From contig CM060734.1 in assembly GCA_030704615.1 (NCBI GenBank), positions 50,916,042 through 50,980,041 on the forward strand: 64,000 bases of DNA, written 5' to 3'. This DNA comes from Takakia lepidozioides (lineage: Eukaryota > Streptophyta > Takakiopsida > Takakiales > Takakiaceae). The notes beneath the pieces were generated by a model. That model was not told the origin of the DNA, did no database searches, and was given only the letters and a program-made list of their open reading frames with translations. Shown here piece after piece: positions 22,280 to 32,035 of the stretch; the stretch's first letter is position 1; every line of letters begins with the position of its first letter. The translations under genes and the position numbers were made by a program.

Positions 22280-23700
22280 TGGCACCACCTGGCTCATCAC
22301 TAGCCTCAGGGTCCTCAGACACTCCGTCTAAAGTCATCCCTATTGTAGGTCAACCTGACCTCCCGATGCCAAGATACACAAAAATGCAGATGCGTGCCAT
22401 CCCGGCACCATCTCCTCGTCCGTCTCACCATGCCACGAGCTCCAGTGTCATCCTGCTGGCTCATGCATGGATTGCGACTCAATCCATCCGCATCCCGATT
22501 GACCAAACCTGGTCGATGCACAACCTGAAAGTCATACTCCTGGAGTATGAGTGCCCACCGTGCAAGCTTCCCGTAAGCCTGACTCCATCAACCACTTGAG
22601 TGGCTGGTGATCCGTGACAAGGGTGAAAAGATTGCCGTATAGATAGCACCTGAAGTGTGCCACGGCCTACACTGCAGCTAAGCACTCTCCCTCATATGAC
22701 TACAGCCTCTGCAGCGTTGTTCGAGCGGCTAGCGTAAGCCACTACGAACTCTCTTCCCTCATCATCCACCTGTGTGAGCACCGCTCCAAGCCCCAGCATG
22801 CTCCAATCCGTATGCAGCTGAAAGGGACGCCCCCTGATAGGTCGTCTCAAGATAGGCGCCGAGGTCAACCTCGCCTTGAGCTCTTGAAAAGCTTGTTCCT
22901 GCTCATCTTCCCACTGCCACTCCTGGTCCACCTTGGTCAGCTTGGTTAGAGCCTTTGCAATGGTACTAAATCCCTTGACAAACCGTCTATAATAGTTTGC
23001 CAACCCCATGAAAGCTCGAACTCGGCTCACATCCGTGGGGCGTGGAATTTGTGCAATGGCCTCTACCTTAGTCTGCTGTACCCCCAATCCTCCAGGATAT
23101 ATCATGTGACCCAGATACTCAATCTGGTTGTGGAAAAACTTGCACTTCCCCGGATGCAACGTGCTCTCAAGCGCTCCAATACCACCTGAAGGTGTCTCTC
23201 ATGCTCCTCCATCGTAACACTAAAGATGATGATGTCATCTATGTAGCACCGAGCAAAGTCCACCCCTGCTAGAATCCTATCCATGACTCTGAAACTCTGC
23301 AGGAGCATTCTTAAGCCCAAATGGTAAGAACCGCCACTGATATAGGCAATCCTTGCCGTGCTCATTGATCCCCCAGAATGCCGTCTTCTGCTTGTCCGCC
23401 TCCTTGATTGGCAACTGGTGATATCCGGATCGTAAATCCAAAGTGCTAAAGGCCTTAGCATGCCCGATGGCATCAAAGATCTCCTCTGGTGTTGGCATGG
23501 CATACTTATCGGACTTGGTCTGACGATTTACAGGCCGGTAATCACCGCACATACGTCTCTCCGTCCAATTGCCATAGACATCCTTCTTGGCTGGCATCAC
23601 TGTGGCTGAAGCATACTCTCCACCAGAGAGCTCCACCAAAACCTGCCTCCCAGAGATCTTGAGTCCTCATCTGAATCAAAGACCTCTCCATCACTGTATT
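22280..23700 (-). pseudogene. reverse transcriptase/RNase H of the 20-kb element
   Basis: Ty3/gypsy RT blocks on the minus strand: RRMCGDYRPVNRQTKSDKY, FSTLDLRSGYHQLPI, RFLPFGLKNAPAEFQ and the catalytic RCYIDDIIIFS (YIDD codons 23234-23245). Then GKCKFFHNQIEYLGHMI and MGLANYYRRFVKGFSTIAK follow, and an RNase H domain starting FQLHTDWSMLGLGAVLTQ. The RNase H end ([17 protein letters not shown]) lies at about 22515-22465. There are two or more frameshifts. The integrase that should follow is displaced to 13472 by the inner insertion. Confidence 0.9.
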
Positions 23701-24230
23701 CTATAGGGTCTCCGAAAGATTGGCGTGTCAGTGGCCAACTCAATACGGATCTCTTGACCCTTCAGTGCTCCCAAGTCCTTCAAACTGAAGGCAAAGCAAT
23801 TCCTGTAAGCCCTCAGGAACCGCCGTATACGTCGTCTCTCTCCTCCGGTGACAATGGGTCCAATGTCAGGCTCCCAATTGTCCTCCGTAACTGCAACCTT
23901 AAGTCCAGTGGGCTTAGAGGTAGAGGACGCGTCCAGTGGTTGCTATGTTGCAACCTCTTGAGCAGTACTCCCTACCTGCTCAGTCAATGACAAGGCCTCA
24001 TCCTGCCCCATCATCTCATCCTTGAGGACCTCCTCAACCCGAGAAGAATCCCCAACCTCATCCATCACAGCCGCCTTGGCTGCCAACTCCCTCTGAACCT
24101 CGAGCACCTCCCACGTGTGCCATGGATGCATGCACCCCGTGGTCCTCACATGCTCGCCCCCACTCACTGCCTGTACCGTCTCGGTAGGCAGAGAGACCAT
24201 GAGGGAAGTGTACTCCGCACTCTGCGTTGC
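23701..24230 (-). other. linker between methyltransferase and RT
   Basis: An open frame at 24200-23943 (rich in E, V and A) and a further ~240 bases connect the methyltransferase to the RT in the same polyprotein orientation. No domain was recognised. Confidence 0.4.
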
Positions 24231-25190
24231 TCAGCCAGAGCCAAGCTGATAATCCAGGTCAAGCAATTGAGATCCATTGCTTGCCCCAACACTTGACGAC
24301 GTGATGCCTCAGAAAGAGACGACACCGCCGTGGTACCAGTGGTAAAACCCATTGCCCGCTCACGCTCGTCAGCATTAGGCTCCACTAACTGCTGCAACTG
24401 AGCATCCCACAGGAGGCCAGGTCCACTATCCCGGAAAGCATGCGATCCTGGGAAGCTGAGCAGTGTAGGTAATGCTGCTCGTGGTTGACCCACCTTGTTG
24501 ACCACTGCCAAAGGCGAACGGTCATCGTGTCTCACACGCTGAGACTGCCTCCCTGTGTCCAGAATGTTATCCACTGTGAGATGTGCTGGCCGCTGCACCC
24601 CATCAAATGCACGCTTGAGCAGTGCGGGTGGCATCAAGTTAGTCCACCATAGCCGTGGACGATGAGCCCGTGACCCCACTGTAGCTGCATCTAGCAACAC
24701 TGCTGACCCAAGCCACGACCGGACTTGATGCACACTGGCCATCACCTGGCCCGAGAATCGCCCATCAGTGGCACATTCTCCAAGATGTATGCTGGAGATA
24801 CAGCTTGATGAAGCTGCAAGTGGCGCAAAACCGCACCATCTCCCAAAACAGACCCGACCTCGAGTCTCGCAATCCATTGCCATGCCGGCTGATGAATGCC
24901 CTTGGCAGGGCCAACCTGCCCTACCAGATCAATGGAGCCAACCCGCTCCAAATCCTGCGCCCCCAGCAACGAAATGTCTGCTGGCAAGGCCTGCTGATAT
25001 CCACGAATTGCAGACACCGACAACAACTCAGGGTACCGCTGCACCAACTGAGCAACATGGCGAAGTGAAACGCGTCGTGCAGTCTCATCCCTCTCCACAT
25101 ACAGGTAACGCCGAACTCGTACACCTGCCTGTAACACAGCAGCCAATCCGGTGCTGATCCCGCCAAACAAGTCCAGAAGACAAATGCCTT
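24230..25190 (-). pseudogene. C5-cytosine DNA methyltransferase domain inside the retroelement polyprotein
   Basis: The conserved motifs of C5-methyltransferases occur in linear order on the minus strand. Motif I is LLDLFGGISTGLAAVLQAG (about 25180-25120). Motif IV is GWPCQGHSSAG, with the catalytic Cys codon at 24905-24907. Motif VI is YILENVPLMGDSR (about 24790-24755). Then come LLDAATVGSRAHRPRLWW (motif VIII region), ERERAMGF (IX region) and RRQVLGQAMDLN (X). The motif I style and the unpermuted order resemble DNMT3/DRM-type more than DNMT1, but this was not tested. The motifs fall in three frames, so this copy is frameshifted. It lies between protease and RT, so it is part of the element and not a host gene. 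Such domains would methylate cytosines, possibly the element's own DNA. Confidence 0.85.
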
Positions 25191-25616
25191 CATCCGGATA
25201 CTGCCACACAATAGGTGTGGTGTCCAATGGAGACAATTGAGGTGGTCCTGGTGCAATCCCCACACTCTCCTCCTCTCCTGACGGTACAAAAGCCTCCACC
25301 CAGGCTTGTTGCACCCGTCGATCAGCATCCCGCTGCAAATCCTTGCTCGTGCCCACAATGGAGTCTGAGCAACCATGGTAGGCAACTCCGCCATACCATA
25401 CATGTCATCCTGCTCTCCCGGAGGTGGTACATCCTCTGAATGAGCATTGCCCTCAAGCAACTCTCTAGGCCAACTCACTGCCGCTGTGAATGCTGCTAGT
25501 GTCGGCATCTTGCCTCGCTGGGCAACCGCAACTCCTCCTATGAACGTCACAGGGAGCTGCACACGCCGGCCCTCCCCTGACTGCCATGCAGGCCTATAGG
25601 AAGCTGACTCCTCCAA
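25191..25616 (-). other. region between protease and methyltransferase
   Basis: Open frames continue from 25616 and 25356 into the methyltransferase. They encode acidic, proline-containing sequence (VPSGEEESVGIAPGPP) with no recognised domain, probably a linker or the methyltransferase N-terminus. Confidence 0.4.
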
Positions 25617-26034
25617 AAATCCAGGGTGAAGCCCATGGGGTACAACACTGCCCCACCAACCAGGACATCGTATGAGACGCGTCTGTCACAATGGCCTTGG
25701 CTCGCATCACTGAGCCATCTGTAGGGTGATCCGGCCGTAGTCTGATAGCCAACTCACGCCGTGTCATGCCCCGAGCCTGCTCCGATCCTCCCAGAGACGT
25801 CTGTATCTGGAAAGGACAAGGCTCCATATCCGCCCCGTGAGGCCCAAAGCCTGCAATAGCAGCTCTGCCCAGCATCAATGGCTGAGCTCCCGAGTCCAAC
25901 AAGACCCGCAGTGGCCGGTACCTCTTGCCTGCCGGTCCACTCAAACAGAAAATGCCATCCTGGTTGTCTAACATGACAACTCCAGGTGTCACCATGGCGC
26001 GCTCAATGGCTGGCCTAGCTGGCAGCTCCATCAA
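25594..26034 (-). CDS. retropepsin-like aspartic protease of the 20-kb element
   Basis: The active-site block is PLRVLLDSGAQPLMLGRAA, with the catalytic Asp codon near 25895. It lies downstream of gag and upstream of the methyltransferase. The retropepsin would act as a dimer to cut the polyprotein. The frame overlaps the next one at its 3' end, consistent with a frameshift. Confidence 0.8.
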   Translation of the reverse strand: MMELPARPAIERAMVTPGVVMLDNQDGIFCLSGPAGKRYRPLRVLLDSGAQPLMLGRAAIAGFGPHGADMEPCPFQIQTSLGGSEQARGMTRRELAIRLRPDHPTDGSVMRAKAIVTDASHTMSWLVGQCCTPWASPWIFGGVSFL

Positions 26035-26690
26035 CCTGGCAGCTGCAGCTTGCCATGGCGCGCCGTGGCAGTCTTGACCCTCAAATCCGAGGATCCCTCC
26101 GGCACTACACCTCCCACTATCTCCGCAGAAGATGAAGTAACCTCCCCACTCTCACAGAGTGTAGCTGCCAGCCTGAACACCTCAGCTGGTCTTACCCCCG
26201 GCGTCGCAATCATGGTAGCCGAGAACAATGGAGCCTGGCACACAGATGTGGCCGCTCCTAGCAGCACACTAGCTGCCGTAGCCTTGGCAACACTAGGTAG
26301 TGGTGCTACCCGTGTAGCTCTCCCCAATGGCATAGTAACCTCCGCCTCGGTAACAGTCGGGCGAGAACTAGGTGCCATGGATGGCGTCGACACTGTCTCC
26401 GCCAATGTGAATGACTGAGGAAGCCTAGCCTGACGGCTTGCCTCCCCACGCTGTGGATCCAACTCCACCTCTGCACCTCGTGGCTCAGGAACTCGTGCTG
26501 CTCCTCGAGTCACGGCTGCAGCAGACTCCACCTGCACTAGTGGTAGTGCTGCTCCACACATGAATCCCATGCCTCCCATATCTCCTCCCTCAGGAGCAGG
26601 AGGTGGACCATCCGGCCTTAGAGCCGGTACCACCTGAGCTGTAGCCATGGCAGCGAGCCTCTGCTCTAGCTGCTGAAGCCGGTTGGCCAT
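26031..26690 (-). CDS. gag-protease linker of the 20-kb element
   Basis: A 219-codon frame rich in A, P, T and V, starting with a coiled-coil-like QLEQRLAAMATAQ. No domain is recognised; low complexity suggests a spacer. It overlaps the gag frame by a few bases, as in a frameshift between gag and pol. Confidence 0.5.
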   Translation of the reverse strand: MANRLQQLEQRLAAMATAQVVPALRPDGPPPAPEGGDMGGMGFMCGAALPLVQVESAAAVTRGAARVPEPRGAEVELDPQRGEASRQARLPQSFTLAETVSTPSMAPSSRPTVTEAEVTMPLGRATRVAPLPSVAKATAASVLLGAATSVCQAPLFSATMIATPGVRPAEVFRLAATLCESGEVTSSSAEIVGGVVPEGSSDLRVKTATARHGKLQLPG

Positions 26691-28104
26691 GCCTTGGTCA
26701 CACCCTGACCTCCGCGTCCTTGGCCATGTTGAGCTTGCCCTTGGCCTGCACCTCGTGGCTGGCCACCTCGTCCTCTCTGGGCTGCTCCACCTCGCCCCCG
26801 GCCACCATTGTTCCCTTGGAACTGGCCTGGGCGCAACTCAGGATGCAAACCATAACACTGGGCCTCTCCATGCCCGTGCTTGCCACAATGCCCACACTGC
26901 AACTGTGCAGGCTGTGCATGTGCCGGCCCTTTGCCTCCCTCTGGGCAATCCTTCTTGACATGGGGTCCTCCACATGTCCAGCACACACCCGCCCGTTGTT
27001 GGCCAGCAAATGAAGGGAGAGACCCCTGCATCTGAGGTCCTCTCTGCCCTTCCCTGAGCTTCACCTGAGCCCCCTTGTTGCCTTGAGCACGTTGAGGTAG
27101 TGGTTGGCTAGGAGCACCACTACCCCGTGGTGTCTCCTTAGCAAATCCCACCATGACCACTCGTTCCTCCACCATGTTGAGCTCTATCCGCTCTGCCAGC
27201 AAAAACACATTTGCTAAGGTGGGTTGGGCCGCTTGTAGGAGAGTTGCATCCCGCACCCTTCTCCTCAGCTCCTTGTCCATATCCCATACCAGAATTGGAC
27301 TGCCTGAGCTTCCGTAACCCTTGGGTTACATTTATCAAGCGCCTCATGCGAGTGAAAGCCTCCCTCAAGCTCTCGGTCGGCTTCCGTTGGAACTCTTGCA
27401 AGCTCCGCAACTTCTCTGTCCTCACCCCTTGGTAGTTCCCTCTCAACTCTTCGAAGAACTCCACAACAGGGTTGAAGGCAGGCACGGGTGCTAGTGCTGG
27501 TGCGGTAGTGGCTTGGGTGGACGTCGTAGCTACTGTACCACCAGTCCCACTAGCTGCTACTTGCTGAAGCTGCCGGTGTGCAGCGGCAGGTGTAGCCACT
27601 GCCCTCGTGGCTCTAGTGCCCCTAGTGATGGAGACATAGTCGGGTGACCAGTACATCCTCCACTCCTCGATCTCAACCTCATGCCCCCGCCTGAACTCAT
27701 GGTAATCATCCATAGGCGGCCCCTCAAGGTGCTGAAACAGCCCCTTCCATGCCATGAAGGCGTAAATAGTTGTGGATTGCGCATTTGCTGCAAATCACAC
27801 CAACTATCAAACTCTTGGATAAAATCATCCAACTCGATGGTGCCCACCGCCCCAGAGTACCTTCGTGGCCCTTGGTAGCTCCATACATCTCCTCCATTGT
27901 GTCCCACAACAATGGCAAAGAAACAACTTGCACCGCCGGTATGAGTCCTCCTGATTCACAATCCGAATCAGAACCTTCCGTAGAAGACACAGGAGGTGAA
28001 GGTGGCCTAAACCGCACACCTCGTCTCGTGTACCCACTAGTATCGCTAGTGCTCGAACCGGCACTGTCCCCAGCAACTAGTGGCACCTCCGTGTTGACAC
28101 TCAA
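26666..28104 (-). pseudogene. gag of the 20-kb element with two zinc knuckles
   Basis: The frames at 28104, 27907, 27755 and 27280 together form a gag. A capsid-like part contains TIELDDFIQEFDSWCDLQQ and VVEFFEELRGNYQGVRTEKL. The nucleocapsid has two knuckles, CWTCGGPHVKKDC (about 26983-26945) and CGHCGKHGHGEAQC (about 26896-26855), followed by a G/R/Q-rich tail. The frame changes suggest decay. The start at 28104 is the first Met of the most upstream open frame. Confidence 0.75.
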
Positions 28105-28754
28105 CCGGTCATGAACATGTCCCTAACCCCCTCTCCACAAGGTAACCGGGTAGAGAACCTGTTGCGGCTTATGGTTTGGAATACTAAGTTCCTAACATAG
28201 CCTACACCTGTACCTGCATCCACCGCAAGCACTCCTATGGTTGGCTGGTCATCACCTCCAACCTCACCACAGGAGAAACAATGATGGTCTGGCTGGTCAT
28301 CACCCCAGTCGACAGCATGCTCTAGGACTGGCCGGTGATCAAATCCGGACCAATCACCTATAAAAACAAGCGCCCACACAAAACTAGCATGGCGCACAGT
28401 CAAGCATGCAGGTATGGAGGGGATCCAAACACAAGAAATCAGAACGACAACTCCCCCACACCAAAAACAACTCCACGGTGTTGCTCCTGCAAGGACACCC
28501 CAGCCCAAACCCGGACTGACTCTTGCCTCCACCTACGGAAAGGTCTTGGCCTAATGAGAGGGTGAAACTACGAGGAAGAGAAGCTAAAGCAATGCCTAAC
28601 CCCAGCATGCCCTCATCCCAACACTCTTCCTCTCCTCTCTTCCCTCACTTGCATGACCATGGGATATCATGAAGATACTCCTCAAACCGCCCTCCACGAG
28701 CTTCAAAATTCGGCCTTCCAGACCACATGCCAGTCCTTAGGCAGTCCACCAGTG

Positions 28755-29256
28755 CCTCCACGAGTCAGCACAGGCCGTCCACAGGTCAACACGGGCCACC
28801 ACAGACCAGCACAGGCCCACACAGCTCACTGGTCATTCACAGGGCACAGCCTGTTCACAGCCGTCACACACAGCCGTCACAGCCGTCACAGCCCCACAGA
28901 GGCAGCCTGTCACAGCCCAGAGGCCTCACAGCACAGTCACAGCCCCCAAAGGCCTCAGGCATGTTCACAGCCCCAAACACCACAGCCCTCACAGCCTCAC
29001 AGAGGCCCACAGCCTGTCACAGCCCCTCACAGCCCGTCACAGGCCAGGCACAGCCTGTCACAGCCCCACAGCCCGTCACAGCCCCACAGGCCATGCCTGT
29101 CTCACAAGCCCCTCACAGCACAACAGCCCCAAAGGCCTTTCACAGCCCCCAGGCACAAGCACACACAGCCCCAAAGGCTCAGGCACGGCCTGTCACAGCC
29201 TCACAGCCCTCTGTCACAGCCCGTCACAATTTTGCCCGTCACAGCCCCAGGCCACC
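28755..29256 (-). repeat. TCACAGCC array in the leader
   Basis: Roughly 500 bases of degenerate TCACAGCC units separated by variable short spacers (CCCA, CGTCACAGCC, CAAAGGCC). Unit spacing is irregular, so it is a minisatellite-like array and not a CRISPR or a regular satellite. Confidence 0.8.
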
Positions 29257-29738
29257 GGCATCCAGTGTTCCATGGCCGCTGGCAGTTTAGCCATTTCTCC
29301 AGGGGTTTAGCCACGCCAAGCTAGGGTTTGTGTCTCTTGGACTCTAGGCTTCTTTCCACCGAGCTATGGCGGCTGTGAGGAAATCAGCAAGGTATTCTTG
29401 CTCTTTCGGCTCCCACACACCACCATAGTAGCCCTAAGCCATGAGGTGGTTGCCACAAACCAAGCCTTCTTTCTCACTTAGCCTCCCCAAACACGCCACT
29501 AAACTCAATGGCAAACAACCAAGCCCTGCTGGTTCCCAGCCCTTGTGAGCACTCATTCAAGCACTCTCCTTGGCCATAGCATCTGTCTTAGAGCCTATTC
29601 CAGCCCCCTACACCTGCTGCTTCAAGAGTTGCGCTCCCTTCAAGCTTGAAGTTGAAACCCCAACTCACATAGGCCCTACAAGTGCTTTTCTTTCACTCCA
29701 AGTGGAAACCAGCCCTAGACCTTCCGTTCTAGCTCTCT

Positions 29739-30120
29739 AAAGCTTGAAAACAACAGAGCCTCAATGGGCTGAAGGCATGCTCCACATGCCCCACTCTCAC
29801 CATAAGAGAATCAGCTCCTTTGCTTCATTTCTTGCACCTACAAACCTGAAAATACAAGCTTCAGCAGGCTGAAAGCATGCTCCACATGCCCTACAGGGAA
29901 ACCAGCCCCTTCCTTCCTTCCTTCCTTGCACTCCCACACCTGAAAGTGCAAGCCTTCACCAGGCTGATAGCACGCTCCACACATGCATTGCCCTCACATA
30001 AGGGAAGTCAGCCCTTCCCTCTTCCTTGCTTGCCCTCCAAGCTTGAAGATGGAAGCTTCAATGAGCTGAATACATGCTCCACACATGCAACCTCTTCACA
30101 CAGAGATATCAGCCCCCTAT
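29739..30120 (-). repeat. about four 100-bp imperfect tandem units in the leader
   Basis: The phrase GGCTGAAxGCATGCTCCACATGC or close variants recurs with starts near 29739, 29846, 29940 and 30041. Between them CAGCCCCTTCC-type stretches also recur. Confidence 0.6.
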
Positions 30121-30801
30121 CTTGGCTCCTTGGCTCCTTGATGCTCTCTAAGACAAGACTAAGCACTCCACAGCCTTTGCCAAGCTCCTGAACCCTAAGG
30201 CTTACATTTCCAGCCACAAGACACTTCTCTTGTGGTGCAAGAGCTCTTCTTCCAAGCTCTGAAACCCTAGGTGCACATTCCATGGCCTTGCCGCACCTCT
30301 TAGCTCCTATTCCAGCCTTGCTCTTGCCATGACAAGAGTCCTCTCAATGCTGAAGCTCGAGATTGAAACCCAATCTCACCATACTCCACAAAGTGCACTG
30401 ATTTGCCCCAAGCCAAATCAGCCCTTTCGCTTGGTCTTGCAATCCTTCACACAATGAAAGCTCGCATTCCCAAGTCCAGTTCTCAGCTTTGCCACCAAAG
30501 CCACTATAACCTGCTCTTGACTGGTCCTCTTCCCAATCGTGCTTGCTCATGCATGTACACAATCTGAAACCATCAAGGTGCTCTGGAATTACCTGCAGCA
30601 TGGTGCTTTCATCTCTGAAGCTGAAGATCGAATACCAAGGTCTACCACCTCGTAACCCACATCGCCTCCGCTTCTAACAACCAAGAGCTCCACGGTGCTC
30701 CTTGCATAACAACTTGGTTTCTCTCATTCTCAAGCAAAAACCACAAGTGCTACAACTAACTCGTATCTGGCACTCACAGATACGAGCTCATCTTTCTCGA
30801 G

Positions 30802-31119
30802 TGATAAAGAAGAGGAATACAAGCACGAGCTCACAAATCTGAAGCATAAACTCATGCATATATAACCTCATCACTCAGATACAAGTCAAGCCAAGTGCAC
30901 CCCACGCCATGGGGAATCACCACTACGGCGCCATAGCTAGGCGCGGTGAGGCTCAACTCGAGAAAGATGAGCCTTCTGCGCTTGCCGTGAAAGATAACCA
31001 CTCCAGGGCCTAAATCTGCCTTGACCCCTGGATTGACACTTGGGCCAATCCCAAATGTCAATATGTAAAAGCTAGCTATTTCCTAGCTAGTTTCACACTA
31101 GTGGTAAAATAACTTGACA
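30802..31119 (-). repeat. terminal repeat module A1 (5' end of the 20-kb element)
   Basis: It is full length relative to A2, keeping the GGCGCCATAGCTAGGCGCGG stretch. On the minus strand it starts TGTCAAGTTATTTTACC and carries a TATA box (GGTTATATATGCATG, about 30873-30855), so transcription probably starts in it. It directly abuts the leader, with no B module between. Confidence 0.8.
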
Positions 31120-31123
31120 CATT
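31120..31123. repeat. target-site duplication CATT, right
   Basis: Matches 11086-11089. Confidence 0.75.
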
Positions 31124-31752
31124 GTAGACGTCGCAGTTCCGTGTGTTTCTAGCTCTTTGCTAAGGGATTCCACCTGCAGGTGGATGCTTGCCATGAGGGG
31201 ATCTGGGGGGCTCTTCTCTACGAAGGTCTTCACTTTGTTTTCAAGTTTCGAAAGACGCATATGTGTGGATTTGTCATTGAGATGTTTCGACAGACCTTGA
31301 AGTTTGTTATTGCACTCCTGAAGAGAGGTCTGCAAAGCGCTGTCCTGAATTTGCATATTGTCCAACGACTTCTCCAAGTTTGTGTCCCTGTCTGCCATGC
31401 GCTTCTCCCAAGCTTTGTCCAAGGAAGCCATGCGCTCCTCCCAAGCTTTGTTAAGGGAAGCCATCCGCGTCTCCCAATCTTTGTCTAGGGAAGCCAACCG
31501 CTCCTCCGAGTCCTTGTCTCGGGCAGCGAGCGCTAGCTGCAGAGTCTCCTCTGAGATGCATTTCGTTTGCAAGATGGTGATTTGGTCCCCAAGCGTTTGA
31601 ACATCAGCACTCCTTGTGGAGTACTGACGCAAAGGAGAGGCCTGCCGAGAGACAGGGGCAGGAAGAAGAAGCAGAGGGGAAGTAGGTCGGGGTGAGGGAG
31701 ACGGGGAGTCTACCTCTTCGCCAAACGTCCTTTGGCGTTTGGAGGACGTCAT
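31124..31752 (-). pseudogene. LINE ORF1, N-terminal coiled-coil part
   Basis: It starts MTSSKRQRTFGEEVDSPSPS, then has a heptad-like tandem repeat (RMASLDKAWEKRM-type units, about residues 75-115) and a longer coiled coil with LSKLENKVKTFVE. LINE ORF1 proteins are coiled-coil trimers that bind RNA. It is interrupted at 31123 by the 20-kb element and continues at 11085. Confidence 0.75.
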
Positions 31753-32035
31753 GGTGTGGTGGAGGTGGCGCTAGTAGCGCCAACACGTGTGAGCGCAGCG
31801 CCGACGCACGAGCGTCGACGTGCTGCCGTGCGCACGAGAGAGAGAGGTGAAGAAGAGAGGGTGGCAGAGAAGAAGAGAGAGCGGGGAGAGAGAGGTGGTG
31901 CAGTGGAACAGAGAAACATAACAGAAAAGAGGGGCCCCCAACCCCCAACAAAGACGAGAGAAGAAAACAAACAAGAGAGAGAGAGGGGCAAGAGAGCAAA
32001 GAACTCAAGGAGCGACTCACACTTTAAGCAACAAC
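31124..32035 (-). mobile_element. LINE, 5' part
   Basis: It carries the start of ORF1 (31752) and a purine-rich 5' region on the plus strand (31830-31990, GAGAGAGA-type runs). To its right the sequence becomes a reverse-complement copy of the PAH repeat (from about 32036), so the LINE sits inside that repeat. The rest is at 7203-11085. Confidence 0.75.

Larger units (their letters stand above)
28105..30801 (-). other. long 5' leader of the 20-kb element
   Basis: About 2.7 kb without a recognised protein. It contains the TCACAGCC array (28755-29256) and roughly four ~100-base imperfect tandem units at about 29739-30120, each with GCTGAA..CATGCTCCACA. Long leaders are common in gypsy elements. 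A primer-binding site next to A1 could not be recognised; the minus-strand sequence after A1 is CTCGAGAAAGATGAGC. Confidence 0.5.
11090..31119 (-). mobile_element. Ty3/gypsy-type retroelement with DNA methyltransferase and PHD-finger integrase
   Basis: The element lies on the minus strand; its 5' end is at 31119. Order from 5': terminal repeat A1 (31119-30802), long leader with a TCACAGCC array, gag (28104-26666), linker, retropepsin (26034-25594), C5-cytosine methyltransferase (about 25190-24230), RT/RNase H (23700-22280), then after the inner element a DDE integrase with PHD finger (13472-12030), a purine-rich tract and repeats B1-A2-B2 (11770-11090). The termini are TGTC...GACA and are flanked by CATT. 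Several coding parts carry frameshifts. The total is 20,030 bases, of which 8.8 kb is the inner insertion, leaving roughly 11.2 kb. Confidence 0.85.

Noticed and set aside
24230-25190. Methyltransferase as a host gene into which a retroelement inserted
   Set aside because: It is in the same strand and order as gag, protease, RT and integrase, has no introns or flanking duplication, and sits exactly between protease and RT.
26050-27013. Plus-strand frames over gag and the linker
   Set aside because: Antisense shadows of the minus-strand gag-protease region; GC-rich sequence lacks stops.
28755-29256. CRISPR-like appearance of the TCACAGCC array
   Set aside because: Units are short, spacing is irregular, spacers are not unique, and the DNA is plant nuclear.
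28653-29324. Open frames of ~220 codons rich in H, S, Q and P over the TCACAGCC array
   Set aside because: They only translate the array; both overlapping frames are open because the repeat lacks stops.
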